From positions 41,636,753-41,700,752 of the forward strand of contig OW028575.1 of the NCBI GenBank assembly GCA_932294295.1: a stretch of DNA of 64,000 bases, given 5' to 3'. The stretch is from Alitta virens. Lineage: Eukaryota; Annelida; Polychaeta; Phyllodocida; Nereididae. How positions within the stretch are numbered: position 1 is the first letter of the stretch; each line of letters opens with the position of its first letter. This document shows, one piece after another, positions 44,101 through 56,070 of the stretch. Position numbers and translations under genes: made by a program. The notes below the pieces were generated by a model. The model did not search any database. It was not told the origin of the DNA and saw only the letters and a program-made list of their open reading frames with translations.

Positions 44101-47100
44101 GTATGTAGGTATTGAGATGAGGTTTGGGGAAATTGAGACAGATCACGATAAGGCTTGGAGTCCATATCACATCTTGGGTGGGGTCTTTACTTGCCTCAGC
44201 ATAGTCACAAATAAATCTATTGACGAAGAAGATGACTGTGGGTCTATGGTGGTGACTGGCTAACTGACTTGACTCGCTCACTGACTCACTGACTCACTGA
44301 ATAACTCACTGTCTGAGACTCATGCTGACTGAATGAATTATTAAAACTTTATTCCGTCTCGTGGTCGTCCATACTAAGTAAAACACAAATTATTATATGA
44401 GAAATCCTGTCAGAGACTGACTGTATTTGATTGCATTTATCACAATGCAACAGATGTCTGATTTAGTATCATAGTGACAAAGTATACTTTTCTTCTTACT
44501 CCGGTCGCCTAAATAACCACTGGACACCTCTGGGCCTCTTTATTGTTATTCAGCAAGGATGGTGATGGAACAGTTGAGAGGACCAAAGATGTCTTACTGG
44601 AATACCAGGCAGGGGAGATGGAGAAGTTCCGACGAGCAGTGCAGACAATGGGACAGGACATCCTCAGGCTCAGAGACAGCATCCGGGAGACGGAGGCTGA
44701 CAACAGCAGGCTGCGAATTGAACTCGCCCATTACAATGATGCCACCCGTTTGCTCACTGACTCCGCCGACCTGGATGGACTGAGCAAGCCCGAATTGGCA
44801 ATGAGATACAGTGAGTTACCTTTTCTAGAAAGGGTCCGTTTCTAAAGGACGCACGGGTAGAAGTCATCGTATTGTTTGATTGAACAGTCAGTGTTTAATA
44901 CAGATTCAACAAAATGATGATGTCTACATTGCAATTCATGGCAGTTCAATCGCATTGAAATTGGCCAAAATGTTTTTCATGAAATAACTAAAGGACTTAC
45001 TTTATAGAAATGTCATTTCCAGACATTTCGTAGTGTACTTGCCTGTCTCCATTTCAGTGACCCTTAAGAAAAACCTCAACAGTGTTGCTGCAGAACTGGG
45101 CGGTTACAAAGAACGGGTGACGGACCTGCAGCGCAGCTTAATTGATGTCAGTTTGTCAAACTACTTTATTTCATAAGATAAGATAAGATAAGATAAGATA
45201 AGATTGCATTCTACAATCTTGTAGTCCTAATCTTAGGTAAAATAAAAGCTAATGAACTTTTACAGAACTAAGATAAGATAAGGTTTGATTAGGTGAGATT
45301 ATATTAGATTAGACAACCTCAGATAAGATAACCTAAGATAAGATCTATTAGTCCTAATCTTTTAGGTACATTTAACTTTTAACGGAACTAAGATAAGATA
45401 TGATAAGATAAGATATGATGAGATAAGATGAGATGTTTTTTTACTGGTCACAGAAAAATGAACGAGAAAAGGAACATGTGAAGATGTCCTGGGCGCACCA
45501 GAGCCAGCAGGAAGTGATGCAGAGGTTGCAACAAAAGGTTCAGAAGGTCAAAAGATTAGAGGAAGCATGCAGGAAGCAGGAGGGAGTCATCCATAGGATG
45601 GAGAAGCTCATCGATTCAAAGTCAAAGAGTGAGTGCTCACTTTACATTCTATATACAATGGTAACGTGTGGGACATGAAGATATGTACAACCGAAAATGT
45701 CATTGTACCACTACAATATGTGCTGCAATTAACCAATCCTCATGTACAACAGTTAGTCATTGTACATGAGCCACACTCCACTGGTTATGGTAGAAAGTAA
45801 GCGGGGCCTGATGCAATTAATCCCTGCTGTACGATTTATAACTAACAATAACGTTTTCTTTAATAACTTTGTTAGTTTTCATCCGATTTTTAAAATTCAA
45901 ATATTTTCTAAAAGCTAAATGAAAAAGTAACTTGCATTATTTAATTAGACTTTTTTTAGACGGAGCACTGTTTTTCAGTGAATCGTTATCAATGGGTGGC
46001 TACCAATCCCAGAGTGGCGTGAGTCATGTACAACAGCTACTCATTGTACGTGATGATTTGTACAATGGCATACATAATGCTAAATGTCACTGGTGAGTGG
46101 TACAAAATGATAATGTCTCATTGGTACGGAATGCAGTGCAGAACCGTGATAGCATTCCAAATCGTATCGACGTCGACACGATGTCGGGGACGTCAAAACG
46201 ATGTAGAAACGACGCTGGCTGGATTTGGAATACAATCTGGGAAGGTCTTTGATTTATGGAGCTTACATGATCAGTTTGTCAGATACATGTCCTGATGCTA
46301 TAAATATGACGTGCGTACGAAAGATATTAATCTCGTAAAGTGTCCCTAATGAGACCATTACCAGGGCTTTGCAGTTGCTTATTGTCCTGACCTAGAATGG
46401 ACCAATCAGGCTGTCAACGGTGGTATAAGCGCAATCAATAACACATGTCCAAAGTTTGAGTCAGTTTCTAGTTACGAATAAGATGAAATTGACTGTTACC
46501 CTAGGGATTTCTTTTTTAATGCCTGGTTATCAAAAAGTGGGTTGCTTAATTATACCCACTTAGGGATTAATGATGTTTGCGTCATAACTTCTAGAAAAAC
46601 AAAAACAATGGTCTCTCAAATGTTTTATTAACTGATAAGCTTACTATACCAAGAAGCCAATAGCAATTCACAATGTTCTTTACTACAGCATCCACAGATA
46701 CTGCAGCCAAAGATACCCTGATGCAGGAGAACAGGAGACTGAGACATGAATTGAATGAACTGAGGGTGCGTATCTTTTACACCAGTGGTTCTGGATGTTC
46801 AGGACTTCACTTGAAGAACAATTATGTTATTTCCTATGAACAATGAGGTTCCATTTGCTAGTATATATATATCCCCATTTATTTGGATATATATACATTT
46901 TGTAGATCTAGCCATTATCACCGACTAAATGCAATTTCAACTGGCCTTATCTTATGCACACATCAGAATCAAAGATGATATTAATAAACCCATTAAACAG
47001 TGCAATTAGGCATCTTATAAATGATACTAAAGTATTCATACAATTATCAGGCATGTTATGCAATTAGGCATTTTAAATGGCTCAATCATTATAAACCAAA

Positions 47101-49222
47101 TTATGACCATGCATTTTTCACGACAGGAGCGACAAGGTGTTCGGAGCCGAGAGGAGGAAAGGGATGAGATGGAACGTCTTGAGTTGTTCGAAAAACTTGA
47201 CAGAGCGGAATCAAGAATTGTTTCCCTGGAGAGCCAGGTGAGCATCTTTGAATTATGCCAAGAGAGTCCTTAGTTTCCTTTTTTTGTTGCCGAAATATAC
47301 ATGTATTATCTTATCTTAAGTATAACAATGCATGCATGACATCAAAGCGTTTGCAAACAGCATTATCTTTGGAACTTTTTTATCCTGTGGCAGAAACCCA
47401 AGACAATTGTCTACTCCTTTAGTTACAAAACTTTTCTTTTCTTTCTAGTCCCTGTGTATTAATGGAATATGGTCCCTCTTGATAACCATAATACACACAC
47501 ATATATATATATATATATATGTAACTCGTGTTGTGACTGTACCTAGGTTCTGTTTGCCATTAGCTGAAAGCTTTGAATGTCAAAGGGACATTTATCTCTG
47601 ATCAATATTGCATATGCAAATAATATCGCATTTGCCTGTGTCTGCATAATCTTGCATATCTGTGTTTGATACTGTCTATGATGAGGAGCTGCGTGGAAGG
47701 GGGGGGGGGGGGGTGAGGACACTGGTCAACTCTTGTTAAGTAGTATTCAACTCAATTCAGTTCAGTTCAGTCCAATGTTTATTAGGCCTACCATTTTTTT
47801 TAAAATTTACATCATAATAGGTATGCATGGGCATTGGGTAATTTGCCGAAAATTAATCAAGTGCATCGTTTTAAAGATACTATCATAAATCAATCAAACT
47901 AATAATGAATGGAGTGAAAAGAATGGAATAACATAATGATATCAAGAAAAACAATAGTTTAGTAATATTTGAAAAGATATGGATAAAGCGTAGATAGATA
48001 GATAGATAGAGAGATTATGCCATTGGTCAAGTGTAGAAATGGAATAATAATACATTGAAATTTTGGGGCATATGTGCATGAGGATTAAGGAATAGATGAG
48101 AAATAGATTGCTCTTGAATTCTTACGGCCTGTGATTCGAAGAGATGAGACAAAATATCCTTTCATGATTTAATTAGTAGCACTCAAATGTTTTTACGTAT
48201 CATACATAATTTCTATGATTAATAATGTATATATATCTTATCTTAGCTGGCAGAAAATGCTCGAAGATGGGCAAGAGACAAGTCTGACCTCCAAGCAAGA
48301 CTGTGGGATGCGGAAATGGGCGTGGCTAAGCAGAATTCATTCTACAGGGACTATCCTAAAATCGTAAGAAATGTTTAATAACACTGAAGACTGCATTAGC
48401 TCTATGTATACGGCCTGATCATAAAAAAGTATATAATTGGGCAATAGAGAATGTTTAATTCTAGTTGACAGATATAAACATTAATTAAGGCAGCTGGTTA
48501 GGACAGACAGAGCACAAAGATAAAGATAGCTCGTATGTAACAAACGGTTTTATACCGAAGTGTTTTACCCATGTGAAACATTTTCAAAAAAAAAAGAAGA
48601 AAAAAAAAATATATTCCAGATGAACGATTGACTAGTCCGTTGCGGCTGTGGATTCAGTGCATTGTTACTACACTGCTGTTGTTGAATGCTCTCATTGTAA
48701 TTCATTAGGCCTGGATCTCAACTGAGGTAACCTGGTTTCTGCAGTTAGAGTAAACATATTGAGTCTGCATTCCCAACATTAAAATCACGAAAATATGTGG
48801 TATAAAATTGTTTGTGTAAATAACAATGAAAACCTACTTATAGAGGGCGTCAGTGTCGGAATTCATAATGGCATTGATTGAGAGTGTTTTGGTGTAAGCT
48901 GATAATGATTTGGCAGTACACACAAAGGAAGATTTATCGAACTATTTACGTCACAAAAGCATGGGTAATGTCATAGGTGAGCACTTGCTGTTTACTGTTC
49001 TGTGTGTCGGTGAAACAACACCTGTGTATATGGAATCTATGGATATATGTTCAGAACAAAAAAAATTGATGTTTCTCCTCATGCGTATTTCAGCAACCAA
49101 GGGAGGAACAACCATTGCCAAGACAAAAGCCCCGGAAGTACTCCAAAGCGCCACCTGTGCCCTCCAGGAGAACTAAGCCACATCATTGTGATCCTTTGGA
49201 CAATAGCTACACACGCAGATAA
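36851..49222 (+). CDS. CCDC33: Coiled-coil domain-containing protein 33 (CCDC33)
   Basis: Testis-enriched, C2-domain and coiled-coil protein; its molecular role is poorly known. I join 21 exons in phase to 1011 aa (human form roughly 950): 36851-37094, 37336-37781, 38327-38473, 38807-38936, 39027-39136, 39227-39331, 39948-40036, 40132-40240, 41584-41716, 41811-41935, 42020-42091, 42226-42393, 43121-43174, 43899-44047, 44554-44810, 45058-45146, 45454-45628, 46689-46765, 47127-47237, 48247-48363, 49094-49222. The N-terminal half holds beta-strand-rich, C2-like sequence (LNVQLNARGSYLVRL, AEQPRWNQSFWF). The middle carries the family signature YYRPESSELTQDGLPGYDALEGILPDY. Residues about 695-970 are heptad-rich coiled coil with many Glu, Arg and Lys. 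The basic tail is PRKYSKAPPVPSRR. Exon 9's acceptor and exon 16's donor (GTCAGT) are weak. The gene symbol rests on remembered family motifs. Confidence 0.82.
37880..38140 (+). mobile_element. Probable tRNA-derived SINE ending in a CA microsatellite
   Basis: Inside CCDC33 intron 2. GGTTCGATTCC at 37967-37977 matches the polymerase III B-box consensus exactly and is followed by a T-arm-like 3' side (CCGGTCGAGCC). Downstream lies a non-tRNA body with a 16-bp tandem repeat (TGTTTCATCCTTCGTC, about 38000-38033), and then (CA)n at 38102-38137. The A box is not clear. Confidence 0.5.
38102..38137. repeat. CA dinucleotide microsatellite
   Basis: About 18 CA units, at the end of the putative SINE. 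Confidence 0.95.
40657..40845. mobile_element. Short inverted-repeat (MITE-like) element in CCDC33 intron 8
   Basis: About 25-28 bp arms at 40657-40684 and 40821-40845 are inverted copies, with AATGTCCACACG and CGTGTGGACATT outermost. They enclose only about 135 bp. No coding capacity and no clear target duplication. Confidence 0.5.
45176..45435. repeat. AGATA/AAGAT pentanucleotide-rich repeat
   Basis: Several clusters of AGATAAGATAAG between CCDC33 exons 16 and 17, reaching to within about 20 bases of the exon 17 acceptor. Confidence 0.85.
45731..46110. repeat. Two copies of a palindromic ~29-bp block in CCDC33 intron 17
   Basis: CATGTACAACAG...CATTGTACRTGA occurs at about 45741-45769 and again at about 46025-46053. 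Each copy is itself an imperfect palindrome (CATGTACAA / TTGTACATG). The spacing is about 285 bp. Confidence 0.5.
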
Positions 49223-50085
49223 CCTGGCATCTGATTGTTGCCCGTTAGACGGGCTGATGGGCCATACACAATACATTGTCCCAAAGTATTTATTACAAAG
49301 GAAAACTTCTCACGACAAATTATTGGTAAACATTGAAGCCAGACATTTTTGGTTTATGTTATGCGCCAAACCATTTTTATTTGTACAGTATATGAAAGCA
49401 TACATAGAAATGAATATCTCGTGAATTGGATAAAGTTGGCCATCAAACAAGGCTATTATATATTACCTGGTCTGATGTACATTGTAACGTTCTCTACATG
49501 GAAAAGTGCATAAATCTAGTTGAAGCGATGAAGCTGCATAAACATTATATGTGCAAGTGTTGACCCTACATGTGCCTGTCTACACATAAGCAATTTCGCT
49601 ACAAATAAAGTGAAGTGAATGTAAAGCTTATTCATCCAGTATATAAATTAATATGTGAATTGTGAAAGAATGAAGAATTTTTCGTGTTGTCAGCCTAGGC
49701 TGTATTTTGGTACTCTAGTACGTTGCCTGATGGCCTTGATTCTCATGACTGTGTTTCACTGCATTTATAAAGGTTCTAATTACGCAGTCAAAAAGTTACT
49801 GTTCCTGCGATGTTATAAATACATAATTTATCCAAAAAATTTTTTACTTTACTATGCGGTGGATAGAAAATATAAATTTACAATGTTTATAGCCTGTACA
49901 TGTGTCTTTCATTGTAAAATGTTAGCCATATATAAATTGTATGTACATAATATACAGAATGTAATAAAATAATTGAAAAAGACCGTAGTCCTTAATTATT
50001 ATTATTTTTAATTGACGAATCTTAGTACCTGGCCTAGGTTCCAATTATTGAGGATCATTAACTGAGTGATTGCAATGCCATAACT
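49223..50085. other. Region between the convergent CCDC33 and GPCR genes
   Basis: AT-rich; must contain both 3' UTRs. The open frames here do not resemble known proteins. Confidence 0.5.
49604..49609 (+). terminator. Candidate polyadenylation signal of CCDC33
   Basis: AATAAA 382 bp after the stop codon. Confidence 0.45.
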
Positions 50086-51537
50086 TTAGTCGTTGAGATG
50101 GCTCTGAACTGATCTTGTCTTGAATTTTTTGGCTGATATAGGGGAAGGTGCAAGCAACTGGTTGTTGCTGGGAACAGGCAGACAGTTTTCAGAACCACCA
50201 GCACTAGCTGAAGGTTGATCGGACCGGCTGACACTTGGTGGTCTGGGGTCTGTGGTGTCATAAGTACCTCCTTGGTGGCCAACTGAAGGCGCAGCATCTG
50301 TCTTTGGGCTGACCCGCTTTCTGCGACACAAAAGCACATCTGTGAAATTCCGGCGGAACTTGTCATGTAGGAAGGTGTGAAGCAGCGGATTGTATGCTGA
50401 ATGCGACAGGAGCAGCCAGCTAGAGAAATAACGCAGACTTAAAGTTAACGGGGACAGCTGGACCATCCAAAGCACCAATAAGAACTCGTAGATAACATCC
50501 GGTCCCCAGCTTATCATAAAGAGTATCATGGTGACAGCCATCATGGCTGTTACTCGTCGAGCTGTCTTGTTTCGAAAATCCTCTCCAACGTCACTTTCTG
50601 TGCTGGTTGTTGACGTTCGCTTTCGCGTCCATAGCTTGACACCAATACTGATGTATGAGAAAGCCATGGCAAGGGTTGGTATAATCAGCATTATTATCAA
50701 TTTCAGGCAGTGATAGGCTTGAAATGCCAGCGTGTCCTTAATGCGACAGGTATACCAAGGGATAGATACGTCAGATCCTATCGTACGAATCATACCTGTT
50801 AGAAAAATGGAGTTCACTGATCCAAGAGGGTCCTCGAAATTCTGACTAATATCCGTCCATTGATATAGAACAGCACAAGGCAGGGCAAGGATAGAGCTCA
50901 CTGACCAAATGAGTAGAAGACAAGTGAAAGTTCTAAGAGTTGGTTGAAGAGACCTAGCCTTGAGAGGGTGAACCACTGCAAAATAACGCTCCATTGAGAG
51001 CCCCACCGCTGTCAGCACATTGGCAAACTTGACAAGGTCCTTGAAGAAGCAAACAATCTTGCACATGACATCACCGCTCATGTGGGATGTGAAGAAATTG
51101 TCTCGTGTTGTGTAAGAGGTCATGATTGCCATGATATCAGAGGGTACAGCAAGGATAGCCATGATGACACCAGAAGCAGACAGTGACATGATGTAAGCAG
51201 CACTCAGCATACGCACTCTCTTCTTTAATCCTAGAACCAGGAGGACCACCACATTGCCAATGAGTGATGCCGCCATTACAAGAAGGTAGAGGGTCAACAG
51301 GATGTCCTGGATGACCTTAGGTACTTCAACTGGTTCCAGAACAGGAGGCGAGGTCCCATTTACTGAACAGTTATTGCTAATTCCAAGCAGATCCAAGCAA
51401 AAGTTGTGCCACCAGTGCTCCTTAGGTACTGTCTCATACTCAATGGTCCACTTGCAAAGAAGTTCCAGAAAATTTCGAAGCATGTATGTGGAAGAAGCTT
51501 GCATTTTGTATGAAACCTTTCTTACTTTGATGTGCAC
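50086..51537 (-). CDS. Class A (rhodopsin-type) G-protein-coupled receptor, peptide-receptor-like orphan
   Basis: A plasma-membrane receptor encoded in a single exon of 483 aa. The first ATG is at 51537; Met12 is an alternative start. The extracellular N-terminus has NCSVNGT-type glycosylation sites. The hallmarks are GN in TM1 (N95), Cys159 at the start of TM3 paired with Cys264 in extracellular loop 2, ERY at 183-185 at the end of TM3, W211 in TM4, P287 in TM5, SWGP at 343-346 in TM6, and NPLLH at 383-387 in TM7. A cytoplasmic tail of about 80 residues is rich in Ser and Pro. Two core positions depart from the norm: the TM2 Asp is Gly (G123), and the NPxxY Tyr is His. The ligand is unknown. 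The general look (SMERYFAVVHPL) is that of neuropeptide receptors of the CCK/orexin/RFamide type. Introns are absent, as in many invertebrate GPCRs and in retrocopies. Confidence 0.9.
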   Translation of the reverse strand: MHIKVRKVSYKMQASSTYMLRNFLELLCKWTIEYETVPKEHWWHNFCLDLLGISNNCSVNGTSPPVLEPVEVPKVIQDILLTLYLLVMAASLIGNVVVLLVLGLKKRVRMLSAAYIMSLSASGVIMAILAVPSDIMAIMTSYTTRDNFFTSHMSGDVMCKIVCFFKDLVKFANVLTAVGLSMERYFAVVHPLKARSLQPTLRTFTCLLLIWSVSSILALPCAVLYQWTDISQNFEDPLGSVNSIFLTGMIRTIGSDVSIPWYTCRIKDTLAFQAYHCLKLIIMLIIPTLAMAFSYISIGVKLWTRKRTSTTSTESDVGEDFRNKTARRVTAMMAVTMILFMISWGPDVIYEFLLVLWMVQLSPLTLSLRYFSSWLLLSHSAYNPLLHTFLHDKFRRNFTDVLLCRRKRVSPKTDAAPSVGHQGGTYDTTDPRPPSVSRSDQPSASAGGSENCLPVPSNNQLLAPSPISAKKFKTRSVQSHLND

Positions 51538-52791
51538 CCATATCGAGAGCCCATGGTTAGAACACTGGCCGTATGACCAGCTCTGACGTCACTGCATTCC
51601 TGGCGTTTGCTGATCTAGCCGTTTATCACATATTTTGGAAACTTATCTTTAGTGGCTGTTGGAAAAGGCAGAGAGCAGTTGCTTTTGTTGGCAGAGCACT
51701 TCAACTTCCTTGTCATCCAAACCACGCCATCTATGGCGAAATGGCTGCTCGTGCAAGGGACGAGCACCTGGTTTCTATGAGTTTTATAACCTTGTAGGAA
51801 GGAATTAAGTCAATGTACCAGCAACTGCGTGTGTGTTCTGTGTAGTGGGGCTAAAGATTTCCTCATCATCATCACACAGCATGAGGAATTAATTGTGCGA
51901 GAAACTTGCAATGCAAAGCTAGTACTGTAGTAAGATTATATTTGCTTTTACACCATAAGCACACGACCTTTACCTAGGTCTATATAAACTCTGAAAAGCA
52001 GCTTGATGAGCACAAACCTATTTCTAAGGTCATTCACAATAGAATCCAAGCTCACAACAGAAGCTGTCCAAGGTCATCCTATTATCTCATCTGGCAGATT
52101 GCCATCTGAGTCGTATTTCCCAACCTGGCTGCACTCAACGGAAATAACAACCAGCACTCTTGACGATTGTTTCCCTCGCCTTCCAAAACTGACATTTAAT
52201 TAAAAGAGCAAGGCGAGAACTTTTTATTGCCAACAAATCAAATGAAGAGGCACCTGGCTTATCTTAGATTGCTCAATGTGCGAAATAAGGCTTGCAATAT
52301 TGGATGTGAACTGAATTTGAGGAGGTGGGGGGGGGGGGAGGTTTGGAGTTCAGGTGGCATGTAACAAGTCAACCACCTGAAACACAAACCACAATTTACC
52401 TGAAAGACATTAAATTACGACTTGCTGAATATGTCTGCTCAGGCATTTATAGTATGTAAGGCAAGCCGCGATATTTGTTTTAATACGAATGCCAAAACAA
52501 CTAAAAAAAATATATATTGTTTCAAGCATGTTTTAACATATTGCCTTGTACACTGAACTTATATTTCGGCCTCATGTTTCAGTTTTTCAGCCTAACTAGA
52601 GGCCTATTGCAAAAGGTTATAATAGTTTGAGCTGGCTAAGGGAAATGGTCAAGATGACTGTTGGTCTGTAGGCCTACGTGTGAGTATCAATTGGCTTCAT
52701 TAATTTGTGATGATCCGATGCTGAATCACTTATTAGGCGAGGCTTTTTGCTGCTTCCTACCAATAAAGTTTTATAGGGGCCTAGAAATTAG
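51538..52791. other. Intergenic region between the two GPCR genes
   Basis: No coding exon recognised. It holds a run of 12 G at 52327-52338. A minus-strand AATAAA at 52223-52228 could serve the upstream class C receptor. Confidence 0.45.
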
Positions 52792-55700
52792 TTAGTGGGG
52801 GAGAGTGTTAGTCACGCTGGAAGGGTCAGGCCTGTCAGTGGACAGAGGGGCAATCTTTGCTATTGAAGTAGCCAGTGTGTTGATCACTTGCAGGCCAGAT
52901 TCGTCCAAGAAGTAGACAGCATAAATCTTTGGGGCGTAAAGGCAGAGGAGAGTGACAGAAGCGTTCAGAATGAGGCAGGTGGCTAACAGCGCCGCCTGGT
53001 GAGCGGCACGAGGAGCAGCAAGGGCAGCTGGCAAGAGGGCACACCACAGGAACAATGTGGTTGAAACGGAAACAAAAATATACCACGACTCGTTGAAATT
53101 CTCTGGCAGACGACGGGTGAGAAATGCCAGCAAAGAACACGCGGCCAACAGAAGGAAGTTGAACGCCATGGGAGCCACTAAACTGGTCATGTCCATCTTA
53201 CAATGCAGCTCCGCGTAACGTTCTGACGTAGCAGGCATGCGTAGCGCCGCTCTGGTGGGCGATACGCTCTCTGTTGTTGCCATTATCAACACCTGAAAAT
53301 ACACCATACCATACTTAACATTGTTTTGTTGCGGCGGGAACAATAAGTGACACCAAATGCAGTGCGACTGCCTTTGTATTAACTGTACTATGGAAGGCCT
53401 TCTCACTAATCTTTGTAAGCTAATCTAGGTCCCAATCAGGCTTGTATTGAAGCCATGCATGAATTAAATGGAATTCATGTGTGGTAGCTACTAGCTATGT
53501 TGTTGTGAACTAACTTTAATGTCAAGAATGTTCATGAATTAATTCAGATAAACCAACCAATAATTCGTTCTAGTATTCCATAATTTAAGGCATACAACTA
53601 GAAGGGAAAAATGAGAAACACCTTAATCATTAAATAGGTGGGCAGCATTTTCATATAAAAGACAGTCAGAATCCATCTATATTTATTTTGCTCATGCACA
53701 TAGGCTATTTGTAAGATTAGAACTATTTTTGAAACGTCCAATTAAGGATGAAGCATTTAGAATTATCACAAGCTCTCAGTATACATAAAACCCACCTGAA
53801 TTACGAGGAGGCAGGCCACAATGACTCCCAGAGATTTGTTGCTGATGAATCTGAGTTGCGTCACCCCTTTCTTGCCTGATGCAAAGATGCGATATATTCG
53901 GGTTGTCTTGGCAAACAGAGGAGCGTAGAGCAAGGAAACAGAACCGTGGAAACCACTACGGGAAATATGACAGGCTGTATTAGAAGGGCGAAGTACGAAT
54001 GCAATGACAGTTAAATAGGCAAGTAGTATGGCAAGTAGCATAATTATGCTGAGTCTTGTGCTAGATGCTTTCAGGAGTCTTGTCTTGGCCTTTGATATAA
54101 ACAGACCTCCGGTGACCAGTGTGATCAGAATGCCCAGGGCAGATGCAACCAGTAGAGCAATGCTAACCCCATCCCCTAGGTGAAGGTGACTTGGAGTAAT
54201 GGCCACACAGGTCGTACCATCGTCATCATCAGGCCAGAAGAACGTAGGGCAAGGCACGCATCCACTGCGGTTGAGGTTGAGTCGCTCTTGGGGAGGACAT
54301 AGTCGACAGTCCCAACAGCACGGGACATCCCTCGGAAGGGCATATTCCCTTGGACCACAAGGAAGGCTGCAAACAGACTGGATTTGAGTGCCATTGCCTT
54401 TATGGGGTGACTGAAAAACTGTCCAGTTAATGCCTTGAACTTCCATTGACTTATCCTGCTCCCATAACCCCACGACTTCATTCTCTGACTGCCGGCCTGA
54501 TACATACTGCTTCACATAATATTGTCCAAGTGGGTCACCATTTTCGTCAAACTCAATTCTCCCCGATGTGCCTTGGTAGGTCAGGTTCTTGAGCACCGGA
54601 AGAAGAGCCCTGCCATGAACACAGCCTGCTAGCAGCGATGTGTTTGAGAATGCGGAAGGACAATCTTTGCGAATAATGGCATCAATGGCCATGGCATACA
54701 CATTCACGGCATCAATCACTTTGCTGGCAAACGGTGATGGCACAAGGGCAGGCAAGGGCTTCTGCATGTGGCAGTTGGTGCAGTTGTAAATATTGAGTAG
54801 GACTTCTTGTATCCATGGCAGGTCATTTATGTGACTGGCTGGATGGGAATAGAAATTGTCCAGAAATGGTTGGTGGTAGTCGGTCCTTAAGTGTATCACA
54901 AGGGCCCCATTTGCACCCTTTCCATAAGTGTAGTAACTCATCCCATCTGCTCCTAACCACAGAAACCATCCTGACAGACCTCGTTGCTCTATAACAGGCA
55001 TCAGCTTATGCAGTTGCGTGTGTACTAAAAACAACACCACGACCCTGGCAGCCCTGGTGGCTAGAAGGGCCTCTATAGCTTGCTCTATGTGTTGGTCAGT
55101 TGGGTCTACTGGGATTTTCTGAACAGTTGCAAGACATACCCCTCTTCCCCTTGCACCCAGTCTCAGCCACCTTGCACCATTTTCTCCATAGCCCCCTGCT
55201 TCATAGAGTAAAGACACGTACGTCCAGTTGAACGTTGTCAAAAGGTCTAGGATGACTTTTGCTTGTAGGTGGTCAGGTGGAGCCAAACGTAGGAAATACT
55301 CAAATCTGCAATACATAAAATCCTATTTTAATACATTGCAAAGGAGCCTGAATGATCAGGCCGGCTACGTTTGAACCTTTTCCAGACCAAGGTGGTCTTA
55401 AATGTAGTGCTATCATCTGCGGGGTTATTTATCGTGCCATACAAAATTAACTGCCTAGGTCGAAATATTGTGCATTGATTGTAAGGTGGTCATATTAGTT
55501 GTGTACACTGTACTTGTAAGTAGATGCCACAATGCATATGTATACTAACCTTGTTTTATCTGATAGTTCATCGCTTGTGGTTACCAAACCCATAAGAGGC
55601 ATCTGGAATACACTGAGGAGGCTGGCTATGTGGACTGCTTGGCTGCTGTAAGTGGGTCCTATGGCTCCAGTGATGCTAACGTTGGGCGGTCCATCAGAAC

Positions 55701-56070
55701 AGTTGGTCACTTGCCCAAGCTCTTGCTGCTGAAGGCCCTGTGAATTGGGTAGGAGTTGAACTGAAGAAGCCAGAGCAGTCATAACACTGCTACACTCGTC
55801 CAATACTACTAGGCCTAGAGTGACATTGGGCAAAACGTCCAGTCTTGCATTCAATACATCGACTGCATAAAGCAGAGCTGCCACATCTTGTATTTTGGAG
55901 GCTGAGACAAGAGGTCCACAAGGAGAGCCATCAGTCCCTGGCTGATGAAGAGAAACAAGCATCCCTAAATTGAGATGACCAGTCTTTGCAAAGCACACTT
56001 TAGGGGCCCCTGGGACATTCAAGGCCCTTAGTCCAGTGGGCAACATCAAGTGCAGCAACAGCACAAACAT
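52792..56070 (-). CDS. Class C G-protein-coupled receptor, metabotropic-glutamate-receptor-like
   Basis: A membrane receptor with Venus-flytrap, cysteine-rich and seven-helix domains. Exons read right to left: 56070-55550, 55305-53796, 53292-52792, in phase to 843 aa. It begins with a hydrophobic signal peptide (MFVLLLHLMLPTGLRA); in-frame Mets further upstream (56121, 56223) are possible starts. The ligand-binding domain shows SDELSDKTRFEYFLRLAPPD and NWTYVSLLYEAGGYGENG, as in mGluRs. A nine-cysteine domain (CSLPC...CCWDCRLC...GCVPC) precedes the helices. The 7TM region has AKTTRIYRIF and TRRLPENFNES near TM6 and APKIYAVYF after TM7. The cytoplasmic tail is only about 35 residues, with no Homer-type PPxxF site. 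Residues that in mGluR1 hold the amino-acid backbone are kept, but those that hold the glutamate side chain are changed (Tyr74 to Ser58, Arg78 to Asp62). The ligand may therefore not be glutamate. Confidence 0.9.

Noticed and set aside
43121..49222. A separate second gene starting at the ATG near 43139
   Set aside because: An acceptor at 43120 gives a phase-0 exon that joins exon 12 (42393) to the later exons, and the total length is divisible by three, so one CCDC33 gene is simpler.
50528..50713. Plus-strand frames opposite the class A GPCR
   Set aside because: Antisense shadows of the receptor coding sequence.
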